Assembly (NCBI GenBank): GCA_963457665.1
Contig: OY735206.1
Coordinates: forward strand, 55,690,984-55,754,983
Source of the DNA: Thysanoteuthis rhombus
Taxonomy: Eukaryota > Mollusca > Cephalopoda > Oegopsida > Thysanoteuthidae
Direction: 5' to 3'
DNA: 64,000 bases
Shown in pieces: positions 12,777 to 24,959 of the stretch (within the stretch, counting starts at the first letter, position 1; the number at the start of each line of letters is the position of its first letter). Below the pieces are notes generated by a model. That model saw only the letters and a program-made list of their open reading frames with translations. It ran no database searches and had not been told where the DNA came from. The translations under genes and the position numbers were made by a program.

Positions 12777-12998
12777 CGTGTCATCCACAGACAGCTGTTT
12801 CGATGTATTACATCTCTTCGATGTGGCTATAGACTTTCCATTATCCCATCCAGTACAGCAAGGCAGAATTGAAACCTCCACTTCACTATCGTACATCTGG
12901 ACTACGGAACTGGATAGGCAGTAAGGCTGAATTTAAGCTTTATATTTAAATTACACGGAAATCCCTCATCCACCAGAATGCTCAATTCTTATTGAAGA
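12773..12998 (-). mobile_element. tRNA-derived SINE-like repeat, copy B
   Basis: Reverse-complement relative of the copy at 3120-3305. On the minus strand it has GTAGTCCAGATG as an A-box-like block and GGAGGTTTCAATTCTGCC as a B-box-like block. It also shows more of the right-hand part, a block with AACAGCTGTCTGTGGATGAC. It is flanked on both sides by TA arrays. That suggests either insertion into TA repeats or growth of TA tracts at its termini. Confidence 0.65.
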
Positions 12999-13000
12999 GC

Positions 13001-13002
<2 letters not shown>

Positions 13003-13060
<58 letters not shown>
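13003..13060. repeat. (TA)n microsatellite
   Basis: Perfect TA array abutting the right side of the SINE-like copy. Confidence 0.97.
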
Positions 13061-13061
<1 letters not shown>

Positions 13062-13499
13062 AGTACATTAACTCATACGATTAGGATCAAGTCACCCAGA
13101 TCGTCTTACATTGCCTGGTTTCGATTCACAACCTAAATATGATCTTGGGAACTACTTTAGTAGGTCCAGTCCCTAGGAAGATAGATACTCTAACAGCAAT
13201 AATGTCTAATCTAGTTAGAGAATAATTTGGCCAATTGACACAAAGAGGTCAGTGTTAGCCTCTGCAAAAAGAGACACGGCGACTGTAATGTGAAATCAAA
13301 GCGCTGAACAAACTGATTAAGAGTAGCTTATCTTTTGAAAAAGGAAGCATCATATAATTGACCAACGAATTGTAAAGTGTTGTGCTCACTCCACAAGGGG
13401 GAATAACTTCACAGGGACACTAATCAACGAACAAGAGTCGGTTTCTTAGGGTTACCCATAGGGATCCCTGTAGGGGTCAGCGTCTTGGAACATTCGCCA

Positions 13500-14640
13500 A
13501 CCTGGAAAACCGTAGGGGAAGCTGAATGCTAAGGAGCCTGCATGACAGGAAGTTCAGAACGTCATCTGGAAAGCAGAATCATCTGCTCCAGGTGCAAGTG
13601 GTATACTCTATAAAAGAAATAGCCCAGAAGCACACTGTGAACTCCCTGAAGACATAATAGGTATGCCCTACATTTGGGCGACAGGGCTTTGATTCTAAGT
13701 GCTTTCAGCAGTGGGAAAAACTAGAAACAAGCAAAACATAATCCAGGCAGAAGTACGGATCCATGAGGAAAAGAAATAGAATGTAAAGACAGTGGAACCA
13801 ACCGGGTTCTCAAGGTGTATGGACAAAATGAAACCCACCCATTTGCAAGATCTCCTGGGAAGAACTTTGGAGATTGAAGCACTTTTGCATTGTTTGCCTT
13901 TTCTGATTCATCGTTGACATTATTCCTTCTCTGTCAGATTAGTAGAAATTAGAGCTTAATGCAAGCTCTGTGGTCCAAGAGGGACGCTGACACACCTACT
14001 AACTGGATTAAAACATCTTTCACTTTATGTTAGTATGAAAGGTGTCACGAAAAGATACTCCCGTCCCTGGCTGATACACTAAAACGTGAGAAATACAATA
14101 AGAGGATGGCCAGCATTGATATCGAGCTGACCATTACGTCTATCAGGGCAGTTCCCTGTTGATGAACACAGCCCTTTATTCAGACATCTTACTGACATCG
14201 ACCAAAGATCAAAGGATTATTCTGTTTGAACTGATCGTGCTGTTCGAAGGGAGGAATGTGAAGAGGCCCTTGAGTGAAAGGCTTGAAATACCAATCCCTG
14301 GTCCTGGAGTGCAGGGAAAAAGGACAGCATGCATTTTTGTCCTTGGAGTTTGGTTGTAGAGGCTTTCCAGCAAAATCAGCATGACAACTAGTACCAGCAC
14401 TGGGCTTAAACCAGATGAGATAAAAGCAATTAGCTTGAGGAATGAGGCGAAGATGCAGAACATGGCTAGCACTTAATAATAATAAGAGCCGGGAGCAGAC
14501 GGACAGTCATCTGGCCATAACTGTCGAACCACCTACGGGAGGGCGTGGAGGGTTGAGTGTTGAAACGCCGAACGATGTTTGTGAACCACTAAGTGACATA
14601 ACCGGACAACGCACCCTAATAATTGTATTATAAGTAACAA
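13500..14640 (+). pseudogene. Decayed RLE-type LINE (R2/HERO-like), internally deleted
   Basis: Two ends of a LINE ORF can be read with the middle missing. Near 13560-13650 the plus strand gives VWKAESSAPGASGILYK, a decayed form of the APGPDGIPYK segment that opens many LINE reverse transcriptases. Near 14170-14480 it gives SDILLTSTKDQRIILFELIV, the PD-x(n)-E-L-T-V-P pattern of the restriction-like endonuclease. This is followed by YQSLVLECREKG, and then PPTGGRGGLSVETP at about 14530. The RT palm motifs (YxDD) are not seen, so the copy has lost most of its RT. This lineage differs from the R4/Dong-like element at 40521-44210. Confidence is good for the class and modest for the clade. Confidence 0.65.
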
Positions 14641-14649
14641 AACGCTTTA

Positions 14650-15670
14650 TAAGCCAAATTTTCACTTACAGATCTTTGATATTTGCATATATTGTGTACC
14701 GTCTGTGTCAATAAAGTAATTCAATATATGATACTTAAAAGACATGGACAGATTATAGTGCGTCATAACTTGAAAGTTGCCTTCATTTTCTAATCTTTAA
14801 TAATAGTCTGCCTATAGCAATTAAATTGCTTCGTTCAGCCATTTAACGATATGATCTAGTTGAAATTGCTCAAGACAATTACGTCAGTATCCATTTCTTT
14901 TTAAATCGTCTGACATTTCTTGCTCTCTATTTTTTGTTCATTAATGGACTCAAAGATGGGGTTTTCTTGTTGATTAAATAGTAACAAATTGATTCCATGG
15001 AGTACATGATTGAAATTTTTCAATAGAGAGGGAGAAAGGGAAAGAGAGAGAGGGAGAGGGGGTGAGAGGGAGAGAAAACAACTCATTGATTTTTTCAAAA
15101 GAAAATTACGATTGAATTTCTTAACGTAAGAGATTTAGACATTTCAATTTCGTTGAAGCAATTATGGTTTCACTGAAATGTAAATTTTGAAAAAAAATTA
15201 TATGAAACGTGCTTCTCCAAAACATATGCATCCTCTCTTACTCTCCCCCTCTCTTTCTCTCTCTTTCACACACTCACAGAGATTCCTCTAATCAAACACG
15301 TATCATTGCATCAACGATTTTGCTATTTCTGCAGGATTCCTGATATGAATATCGATATCATCATCATTATATGGGTTATAATTTCAGTTATTGTTATTTG
15401 CACCATTAGTAATATTTTCATCGCTATTGATGTCTCAGTTATGGAAAGTATCGTTTTGATTATTATTAATATTTCAATTTAATAGAAGTGGTCGCTACAG
15501 AGAGCTTCTTATTCTTCATAAAGCTGATCACAATCTTTCCGCTAGCTTTTTTCAGTTCCTTTGCTAATTCTTCCTTTGAGATTTTTCTATATTATCTTTT
15601 GATTATAGTTTAATTATAATCAATGGAGTTAAAACTAATAAATTAGTGACAGATACAAATTTGATAACTT
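14650..15670. other. Non-coding stretch with GA- and CT-rich patches
   Basis: It holds a GA-rich tract at about 15026-15076 and a CT-rich tract at about 15231-15277. No other feature is recognised. Confidence 0.5.
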
Positions 15671-15679
15671 GATAGGCCA

Positions 15680-16510
15680 TTGGCTGAGAAATTTCACATG
15701 GATCTGCCGAAAAAAGTCATCCCTATCCTAGCCAATTGTCCACGATACAACAAAATTTCTGCAAATATCATTGAGAACTTATGGAGATATGGTGTGGACA
15801 CCACAAATTCTCAAATTTTCTCGGTGAATTCCGATGGAATCATGTGGTTGAATGGACTATAGACTACCGAAGAAGTTATCAAAATCGGAAGCAGATCCGT
15901 CCACCGTTAACTCTCCATACGTTGTAGTTATACGCCAGCACTACATGATATCGTCAAAAGTTCAAGTGTGTCCACACGATATCTCCAAGAATTCTCAAAG
16001 AATTCAATGGGGATTTCATGGAAGAGTGGACATAATAAATAATTAGATTTTGGAGTTAAGAGCCCCCTTCTCTGCTATATATTCATATTCATTGTATTGC
16101 CGAACCACACTAGAAGTTTAACTGCAATTTTGGAACTTTGGAGGATATCCCGTGGACATCTGTGAACTTTGGGCGATATCAAACTTTACATATAACTAAG
16201 ATATCAGACGGATAATTTTGCATGGATAAGCCCCCAAATGAATTTCCCTTCCTCAAAATTTTATCGGATTTTATGGAGAACCTTTGGAGATATCTTGTTG
16301 AGATTCTTAAAAGTATACATAAATGTAGACAAAAAATCGGAAAAATATATCTCGAACAAGGGAAATGCCCCCCCCCCCAAGTACCGCTCACCAATTTTTC
16401 TCCTAGCATATAGCTCACCCTTCTCAAAGATCACGTTGAAATTCAATGATGGCTTTTGGAGATATCTTATTGATAGTCTGATAGACAAACAGACAGAGAG
16501 ATAGGGCTGA
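15680..16510. repeat. Cluster of degenerate repeats sharing a GGAGATATC core
   Basis: The core appears at about 15784, 16286 and 16455 on the plus strand, in the weaker form TTTGGAGGATATCCCGTGGACA at 16137-16158, and inverted at about 15967. The segment 15785-15803 is a near-perfect reverse complement of 15967-15985. The last copy runs into a GACAAACAGACAGAGAG tail near 16485. The pieces look like fragments of one interspersed repeat family, some inverted. Confidence 0.5.
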
Positions 16511-16529
16511 ATACAGACTCGTCTCATAC

Positions 16530-17460
16530 TTTGATGGCAGAGGCAATTAAGAGAAATAGATTGTGCATAGCAACAAAATGAAATTTAGACCCACAGACGG
16601 CTTAAAGTTTCAACTGAAGATTTTTGTAATAAATAACATATTAACGAAACGTTATCATTTACTCACTAGCAGACACTCAAGTTCAAAATGAAGTATGTCT
16701 CAAAACGTACGTCTGCAAGCATTTGTTGTTGACCTCCACGCTTATATTCAAAGTTGGATAATTATCATACTATAAATTTTGAGTGAAAAATAACACAAGA
16801 CCCAGAGAAAACACAGAAATATGAAAATAAAAAAAAAATTAACAGTGCCAGGAATATTACCATTTATCACCGTACATCTCAATTACACATATTAGTGATG
16901 ATAGAATGCTACTAATTCTACTACCATAACTGCCGCAACTAACAGTACACTAACGTTGATGATGCTGATGATATTACAAGAAAAAAGAAAAAGATACCCC
17001 GGGACTTTGATTACAAAATCGACTACTGCCTCTTGGCCAAAATACAGAATCTGATAATCGTAAACAAAGAAAGAGGTGGATTTGACTATGTCAACAAACC
17101 ACTTAGTGCAAAAAAGTGAAAAAAATTTTAAAAAGATACCTGATCGTTACTCATGAAGAGCAAAAAGCGTTAAACACCGAGATTGCGTTTTGCCCCTATA
17201 ATCATTGGCATGCTCTTGATATCGACGAAACATGAGATGTGAGATTTGATGAATCAATTTTTTTGAAAATGTGTTTGGTGTCCAGTGTTTGTGAGGTCTT
17301 TCCGGATACTGAAAGGGGTGCAGGATATTTGAAGGGGACGTGCAGGCGTTCACTTTGCTGCGATGGTCATCAAACATCTGGTGTGAACATGCAAAAGTAT
17401 AAAGTAAGAACAATAGCTATCATTGTGCAGAAATCAGAATCTGAATAAAAATACAAAAAT
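16530..17460. other. Non-coding stretch, nothing recognised
   Basis: No element boundary or credible coding frame. Confidence 0.35.
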
Positions 17461-17745
17461 TATCAAAGATATTGAAATTCAAGCAGATCTTTTGATAAAG
17501 CATAGAAGGCTAGATCTTGTCTTCACACCCAAGAAGAACATTTGTCAGATGTTGCTGTTCCGGTGGACCACGCAGTGAAATTGATATAAAGTGAAACACT
17601 GAAAAGAATACGTAGAGTTTAGATAGAAACTTGGTAAATATAAAATTGAATTAATTATTGGCATGCTTGGATCTGTTTCGTAGATCATTGAAAAGAGGAT
17701 TGGAAAAAAGCGACCAGTAAAATAATCGGAACAATCCAGCAACAG
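17460..17745 (+). pseudogene. RLE-LINE endonuclease tail, decayed
   Basis: The translated plus strand gives IEIQADLLIKHRRLDLVF, then TPKKNICQM. Further on, KYKIELIIGMLGSVS aligns with the VPVIVGALGTVSK stretch of the intact-looking element at 43533-43967. This is the C-terminal restriction-like endonuclease of an R4/Dong-like LINE, with several stops. The proline of the PD motif is replaced. There is no upstream RT and no clear 3' UTR. Confidence 0.55.
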
Positions 17746-18879
17746 AATTTCTAGATATCAACTGGTAGAGTCTATGACGGGATATAAAGGTGACCTTCTC
17801 TATAGAACGTAGTTTTCCCTGACATTTTTTTGTTTTCTATTGTTTGAGTTTCCTGATCGATCATTTGTTTTTGTCAGCTTTATTGCAGTTTCGGGCTAAC
17901 ATGATTAATTTCTCTTTTACTCTCCTGCGTGTGGTCTGCTTGTTTTTCAATAGTGTAATCAGCACAGTCAATTATGCTGAAGAGTCCCTCTTCTTTCTGT
18001 ACTTCACATTGAATTTCTTGTGCGAGAGTCTAATTTCCGGTTTCACTAGACAGAAAGACCACCAGGCTCTCCTAACTGGTCGTATGTACCTCTTCGTCTG
18101 TGCTCGCTCGTTAGAGGTTACTGAGGCAATTTTTCACATGCATTGACAAGCTGAAAAAACGTACCTCAGTTAAACTACTTGATATATTGCCTACATTCAA
18201 TCATACAACAAACCGAACCCTGAATTCACAATATACTTCGATTGCAGGTTATAATTTGTGCTGTTATACTAACTGTATTGAGCAATCTTCCCGTCATTGG
18301 TCCTAAAAACTATTGCAACCTGATATTATTTATGCATTTGCTAATCTATTTGGTGTGTCCTGACAGACATACAATGTGGTGTATGCATCATTTGACGCAA
18401 TCGTGTAAGCTGCACAGTGGAAAACTCCATCACAACCGACGTTTTTGCTAGAATAGAGACATTTATTTCTCTCTCTCTCGACCAGCTACAATTTTACTTT
18501 GCAATCCCCGAAGCTCGGCATTATGACTAAACTCTATTATTGTATTGCTGATTGTAGTCAATCTTATTATCAGGTTGATACGCTACTTGGCAGTGCGATC
18601 AAACAAACAGTATAAGTGACAGTGTTGATCTACAAATTAACAATCGTAAGAACAATAGTAACAAAATAATAGTAATAACAATAATGAACCATGCATTGAA
18701 CCAAAGTGTTGAGATAAAAGCAACTATAATGAGATGGATTGAAACTAATAATGAAATGATTATAATAATGAATAATTTATTAACCAAACATGTTGTGATG
18801 AAAATCAGCAGCAACAGAATAGAGCAAAACTAGTTATAAAATACTAATGATATTGAAGAAAGTATTGACAAAGTTTATC

Positions 18880-18910
<31 letters not shown>

Positions 18911-18911
18911 T
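18880..18911. repeat. (AAT)n microsatellite
   Basis: Perfect AAT array directly upstream of a truncated RLE-LINE tail. Confidence 0.97.
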
Positions 18912-19300
18912 TAATGATAATAACATGTTCCAAAGATACTGAGGGTGAGATTGGAGATTGGAGGAGCTTGGGATAGAAAGAAAGATTGAGATTATACAGA
19001 CCACAGCACTGCTAGGAACTGCGCGAATACTGAGGAAAATACTACAAATATGAAGTCTACGACACTAAATGTTAATAGTGGCCTTACAGTGGAAGAAGAG
19101 AAAAAAACAAAGCAAAACAAAGACCTGAGTAGACTTACTGTCACTCAGGCTTCGGCGATAACAACCGGGCAAATGATATGGAACTATTAAAAACAGTACT
19201 ACTGTGGACTATGAGAATGTGTAGAGGAGGGCTAAAGACTTGCGGGGACTTGCTGTCACTCAACCTCCAGTGGTAACCACAAAGCAACTGGTGTGAAATT
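18912..19300 (+). mobile_element. 5'-truncated R4/Dong-like LINE, tail copy b
   Basis: Near-identical in layout to the end of the element at 40521-44210. The last codons of the endonuclease (GAGATTATACAGACCACAGC and on) are followed by a 3' UTR with two units starting at about 19127 and 19242, 115 bases apart. Each unit has a GACTT-x-CTGTCACTCA core. It begins next to (AAT)n and ends in (AAT)n. Truncation at the 5' end fits target-primed reverse transcription. Confidence 0.8.
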
Positions 19301-19330
19301 GCTGATGATATTATTAATAATAATAATAGT
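19301..19330. repeat. (AAT)n tail
   Basis: Short AAT array that ends copy b and immediately precedes another truncated copy of the same family. Confidence 0.85.
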
Positions 19331-19710
19331 TGCACTCGGGATCGTACCAAAGACACAGAAAACAAGACTGAAGGGATTCGGTACAAAAGGAAGGCTTGAG
19401 ACTATACAAACCAGAGCACTATTTGGGACTGCATAAATACTGAAAAGATTTATGAAAATATGTGGTCTATGACCCCAAGCTGTTGTCAATGGTCTAATAG
19501 TCAAGAAAATGGCATGGTGGAGGCAGTATAAATCACAGCATTGCTGTAATAGGTGAGGAAGATATGAAAGAAGGACTGGGGACCTGAGGAGACTTATTGT
19601 CACTTAGCCTCGACGTAAACCAACTGGTGTGAAACTGTAAAACCCAGCACTGTTGTGGACTGTGAGAGTATGAAGATGAGGGATGGATACTTGTGGAGAT
19701 TTAATTTCCC
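19331..19710 (+). mobile_element. 5'-truncated R4/Dong-like LINE, tail copy c
   Basis: It starts in the endonuclease region (the translated VPKTQKTRLKGFG segment equals VSKTLRERLEEIG of the longer copy) and runs into a 3' UTR. The first unit begins at about 19585. A second unit is cut off near 19705 without an AAT tail. It lies head-to-tail behind copy b, probably an insertion into the AAT tail of copy b. Confidence 0.7.
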
Positions 19711-19719
19711 ATTTCAGAT

Positions 19720-20565
19720 GAATTTCTCGAAAATACATTTTTTTCTCCGACCTTGCTGTTTTTTTCTCAATTCACGGCTATTAATATATTATTTGGAAAT
19801 TTTCTGATTTAAATACAGAAGATGTAATTGTTTTCTGTTCAGGTATTGATAAAAGCGAGAATATTCCAACCTTGAGTTGTATCACTCTTGAATTTATGCA
19901 ATGGTGTAAGTGAGATTTTCCTCCCAGCTACGACAGTAAAGCCAAAGTCCTTTTAAGCAAGTATTCAATGAGTTATGCGTGCTTCAGACTCACAGGAGGG
20001 TGAAACAGATAAGCACATTACTACGTAGAAAATGCAATAATGTAAATTCGTATATGAAAGGATGAACGTTCCAAGATACTTATTGATGAAGTTGGAACAT
20101 TTCCTTCGTCGGCTGAGATTCACATCAAAGAAAATTGATGGCAAATATCGAAATGATACACTTGAGATAACTAAACTAACAAGTATCACATAGCTGAAAT
20201 TTGTTTCAATAATAACTGAGAAGATATAACAGTTGCCAAAAAAAAAAAGAGCGTTATATGATACAACGCTTGATGGATATAAATCTGTAGAACTAACTCT
20301 GTTGAAAGTGAATCAGAGTGAATTTGAGATAAACATATAAAAAAAAACAAAACACATTAATATGAAATGAACGCTTTTAAACTCCAGAAAAATCAGTCCA
20401 ATTATTTCTGCCAAATTACACGCAGGTACATCAGTCCGTCGGTAGATTAAAGATAAAATATTTTACACAGCAAATATTTATCGTACAAGATAATCTTCCT
20501 GTTTGTTGATATACCTTGATTTATTTAGTTTGTACTTTATGCAGTGAACATTTCAGATCGGGATT
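19720..20565. other. Non-coding stretch, nothing recognised
   Basis: No recognised element. AT-rich with scattered poly-A runs. Confidence 0.35.
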
Positions 20566-20571
20566 TGCCTT

Positions 20572-20648
20572 TTAACTGTGATATATTCAAACTCCTAACC
20601 TATCGGTTAGCAGTTTAACGCGCTTACCGATTTTGCCACAAGGTTTAT
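20572..20648 (-). mobile_element. tRNA-like SINE head or pseudo-tRNA
   Basis: On the minus strand, TGGCAAAATCGGTAAGCGCG is an excellent A-box/D-arm sequence. ACTGCTAA looks like an anticodon loop with GCT (serine type). GGAGTTTGAAT is a degraded B box. The anticodon stem does not pair well, so this is a tRNA-derived repeat head or a dead tRNA rather than a working gene. Confidence 0.6.
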
Positions 20649-20825
20649 CTAATCCTAAATACAATTCACATGTGCCTGTTTTTCAGAAGTCTTCTTCATG
20701 TGTCACATAATCAAATTTTCAACCTCAAAAATAAAAACGATTCCAATTATTCCAATATCGATATATACACATAACTACCAGAAACTCATTCTCAACTGCA
20801 ATGATACTTATTCTAAAAAGACTTG

Positions 20826-20897
20826 ATGCCTCCAGGTAGATTTCAACCATCGACCTCTTGGATAACGCTCCAAGCAACTTCGCCACCAAGGTAGCTG
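20826..20897 (-). mobile_element. tRNA-like SINE head or pseudo-tRNA
   Basis: The minus strand shows a CTTGG/CCAAG anticodon-like stem around AGCGTTAT and a B-box-like GGTTGAAATC 3' of it. The A-box region (TAGCTACCTTGGTGGCG) is weak. It lies 180 bases from a second tRNA-like unit in the same orientation. Confidence 0.5.
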
Positions 20898-20899
20898 AA

Positions 20900-23798
20900 A
20901 TTTGTTACATTTTTTTCATAAATGGTGGTATCCTTGTCTTTTGTAGCTTAAATATTAGTCGTCGAGTAATTCAGTTCTGCACTCGGAGGATTCATTAATT
21001 TCTCTAAAACGAATTTTAGCAACTAATGGAGGGAGAAAACATTCATCAAACTTTATATTCAGCGTTTTTCAAAGCATTCTTCGTGACTTGATATATTGAT
21101 GAAGTTACCCACAATAAAAGTCTCTACAAGATGTAGATTTTAGACAAAACTTGTGTATTACAAAATTTATTACAAAACTATTATTGTTGCTTTGGGAAAA
21201 AATCAACTAAATTATATAAAAAGAACAGCGCTGCCATTAGTGCACCTTCGAGAGTTAGAAGTTGCTTGAGAAAAGCTTATTCCACCAATAAATAATACAG
21301 TAAACAGAACCAAAACTATTTTCTTTAAATAATACACTGGAAAAAATATTACGAAGACCGAATACGATAATTTGTTACACGTGAATTTATTGGTTCCACT
21401 GACGAGTAAATATACTATGAGACAAACTAATGAAATTAAGTGTAAGAAATTAGATTAAATTTTTCTACAGTTTTTATATTTTTCTGTGTATGTTGATACC
21501 AAACGGATAATTTTGTATCCAATGTGTGTTCTAATCGGCAACCCAGCTATCGTAGTAATTTGTCAGATCAAACTATAAAAAAAGAACAGCACGTGAAACA
21601 AAACCAAGTTCTACAGGTTTGATAAATCGACCGTTTTTGACAAGGCAGTAAAACTACACCCACGTACAGTGACCAATCTATGTTTCACACTCTTTATTTT
21701 TCTACTAGTCCATAGGATATTTCATGAGCTGTAAAAGGTCGTGTGGAGATCGATTTCCATGAAAAGCAAGAATACTAGGTTAATGAAGCAATTTGTAAAA
21801 CTTACTTGAACTTCAGTCACTGAATGTCACATGAACAAATGGTTTCCAGTTGATGTGTACTTTTTTTGATCCTCAGGCGTAGGATTATACGCCACAGTTT
21901 GTGAAATCTTCAACGCATTTATGTTGTATCAGGAAATGCAAATTTTGATGGTTACCATAGTGATTGGGATTTGAAAGCAATCAAGATTATTCGTAATTAT
22001 AAAGGCTCTAGAGATGGATAGAACCATATCAATTAACGATATTCTGGAATCCTTCAAATTTAAACAGTCATCTCTTGTCATCCAAAGCCCCAACCAGGAA
22101 AACAAAAAAAAAAAACAACAAAAACCCCGAACGTATTTACAAGTAAAAAATTATATGAATAAGAGACGTATATCAATTACTTTTCAATTGCAAGAAATAA
22201 ATCCCCATTTATTTTCATTTGCAAGCACAACCTTCTAAACCAGATCTAAAATAATCATTTGAGAAGCGGAATAATTCCTTTGATTTGATGAGTGCACAGT
22301 CCAAATACTACTAGTTTTGCAACAAATAGCTTGCCATGAGTCCGTGGGCAAATGACACAGCTTAAGAGAGCTGCTGTATGTCTACTTCATGAAATATAAC
22401 AATCCATAAAGTCCTCGCATAATTATTTGCACGATTGAGCAATTTTATTGTCACATCTATGGAGGGAAGTTGATACACATAATATGTATCGAGGATAATT
22501 ATGCTATAAAAGAAGTGAACTTATAATTATACGCACGATAATCCAATAGCCAGTCTCACTGTTGGTTGTATGCCATGGTGTTTCTTCTGTCCCAAAGGCA
22601 AAGATAGCAGATAATCTTGAAAGTTTCCCCATTTTAAAGTCTCCAATGACATCCTAGCGTACTCATCATATTTCAAGGCGTCGAGCCAGATCTTGACACT
22701 GCTGAATTGCAAGTGGAATGAAGTGCCAATAATTTGTCGTGATCCCCGATGGACTTCCCTGTACATACCTTGCAGCCCTCGGACATCTTAGCAAACTACT
22801 TACTGAGGTAAATGGATTTTGGATGCCGACGCTAAGAAACATGTAACAAGAGCATCGAAGGAGATCATACTTCTGGGCCTGGTACTTGGAAGTGGATATA
22901 TCTCAAACTTCTTTTTGGATCATTCCTGTTAAACACTAGTATTCATAGATATTGATTGGGATTCATATGCTGTGATTCTTCGGAGAAATGTAAATAAAGG
23001 TATACATATGCACCCGTAGTGCAATTGAAATTGTTACATTCCAACTTTTCGCTGTCTTGTCCTCAAAAGCAAAAAAGCTTGAAGAGAATATCTATTTTCT
23101 GTACTTTTTACACTTAACGAACTAGAAGAATAACAGTCACTACTCAGGAACAAAAATTGCGTGGTAGGGTGTTATAGGAGTCGAAAATGGGTTGCTAAAA
23201 CACCTTTAAATTCCCGTTCTTATCGCTGATAATTTAATTTGTGCGAGTAAATAACCAGATCTGTAGCATAATTAGAAAACACTAGTGCTTTTCTTCTTCA
23301 TATTGCGGAAGATACGTTTTTCTCACTGGCGCAACAGGTTGGAATAAAAAGCTTAGATTCAAAAAACTAACTTTCAAGAGAGGAAACCCATATCCATTTG
23401 AAAGATCAGCACAATAAAACCTTCCTAACCCTTATCTTTACTGTAATAAGACGAACTCAGCTTGAGATGCGGTTGAGATTTGTATAGACCGAGTTACAAG
23501 TTTTCTATTTGCAAACAGCCGCCGCTGAGAGCTAACTATTTAGATAATGTGAATGTAGATGTCTCAGGACTATTATGAAGAGTGTTTGAATCATATTGAG
23601 ATCTTGGACTTCCAGTTGCATCGGTGATATATCTAGGAAGGGTTACTCAATTATGTATCTATTTCTTGAACATTTATTAGTTTCCGGTGTCTTATTTTTT
23701 TGTTCAATTATCATTCCATTTCGAATTAACAACACATGTCTGTATATCTCTCCCAATTTTCACCACTCCCTCTCTCTCACACACATGCCAACTTTACA

Positions 23799-23800
<2 letters not shown>
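20900..23800. other. Long non-coding stretch, nothing recognised
   Basis: AT-rich, no recognised transposon motif. The frames at 22014-22238 and 22527-22766 have no family signature. Confidence 0.4.
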
Positions 23801-23803
<3 letters not shown>

Positions 23804-23881
<78 letters not shown>

Positions 23882-23921
23882 GTGCGTACGTGCGTGTGTG
23901 TGTGTGCGTGTGTGTGTGTGT
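23804..23921. repeat. Compound (TA)n-(GT)n microsatellite
   Basis: TA array to about 23843, then an interrupted GT array to 23921. Overlapping frames are repeat translations. Confidence 0.97.
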
Positions 23922-24306
23922 ATAGTACTGCTTGTAGTTCTTTGAAGAAGCAGAAGTTCTGAACGTATGGCTTGAGTTAGAAGCGAGACCCCTATGGAAG
24001 GGATAACCCAAATTTATTGCAGTAAGCAGAAGAGAACAAACTATTTATCTGGCTATCCATCTTAAATTTTAGGAAACAATTTAAAATTGAATTTGAACTG
24101 TTTTCCTATCGAGTCAAAATTCTGTTCAGAATTAATCAAAGAAAATAAAAAATCCCATAAGCATTGTTACTTGGAACAATTGCAATGCTATCTTAAAACT
24201 ATGCCAAGCATATATAGGAAATTATGTAATCATCAACCAAAACAAACTGAGTGTGTGCTTGTTCAAATACTCATGAACAATACTGTAATGTATACAGTAC
24301 TGCTGT

Positions 24307-24333
24307 TATATATATATACACACACACACACAC

Positions 24334-24416
<83 letters not shown>
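24307..24416. repeat. (TA)n-(CA)n-(TA)n microsatellite
   Basis: Short TA and CA blocks, then a perfect TA array of about 80 bases from 24337. Confidence 0.97.
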
Positions 24417-24417
<1 letters not shown>

Positions 24418-24745
24418 CTTATCCTTTGCAATAAACAAGTCAATAAATCTTATGCATTTGTTCTTCTAAAATTTGTAGAAATACAAATATTGCTTTGGAC
24501 AAACGCATATGGAAACAAATGACTTCCCAAATAACACAACAAAATTGGAATATTTTGAAAATAGTTTTCTTCGTAGGATGCATTTTGCATGCAATAATAA
24601 ATGATGAAAATATAAGTGTTTAAACTACACATGTAACAGAAACTATTCATAAATGTAGGTTCACCAGTAATTTTTTCAATTTTTAATCAGAACTGTTTGA
24701 ATGAAATTAGTTTTGCAACGATATCAATAGTTTTTTTTCCTGCAG

Positions 24746-24950
24746 GCAATTTGAAAATTTCTGGCTGAAATCTCCTGAAGTTGATATCCAAAAACTGGAA
24801 GAGTTTCACTTCCAGATGGGAATTTCAGATAAACAAGGCTTCGTTTCCTTTGCTAGAATCAACAAAACAGCCAAGTCCTTACGACGATCTTGTTGGAACA
24901 GCCTCGCTGAAATGGATATAGCGTTTGAAAGGTTTGAGTGGCAGTGCTGA
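24746..24950 (+). other. Possible 3' exon or decayed coding fragment
   Basis: A pyrimidine run and CAG (24731-24745) resemble a splice acceptor. From 24747 the frame stays open for 67 codons to a TGA at 24948-24950. It begins QFENFWLKSPEV and ends AFERFEWQC. I do not recognise the family. A 67-codon open frame in AT-rich DNA can occur by chance, and no partner exon is evident. A transposase remnant is an alternative. Confidence 0.2.
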
Positions 24951-24959
24951 ACTTGGACT

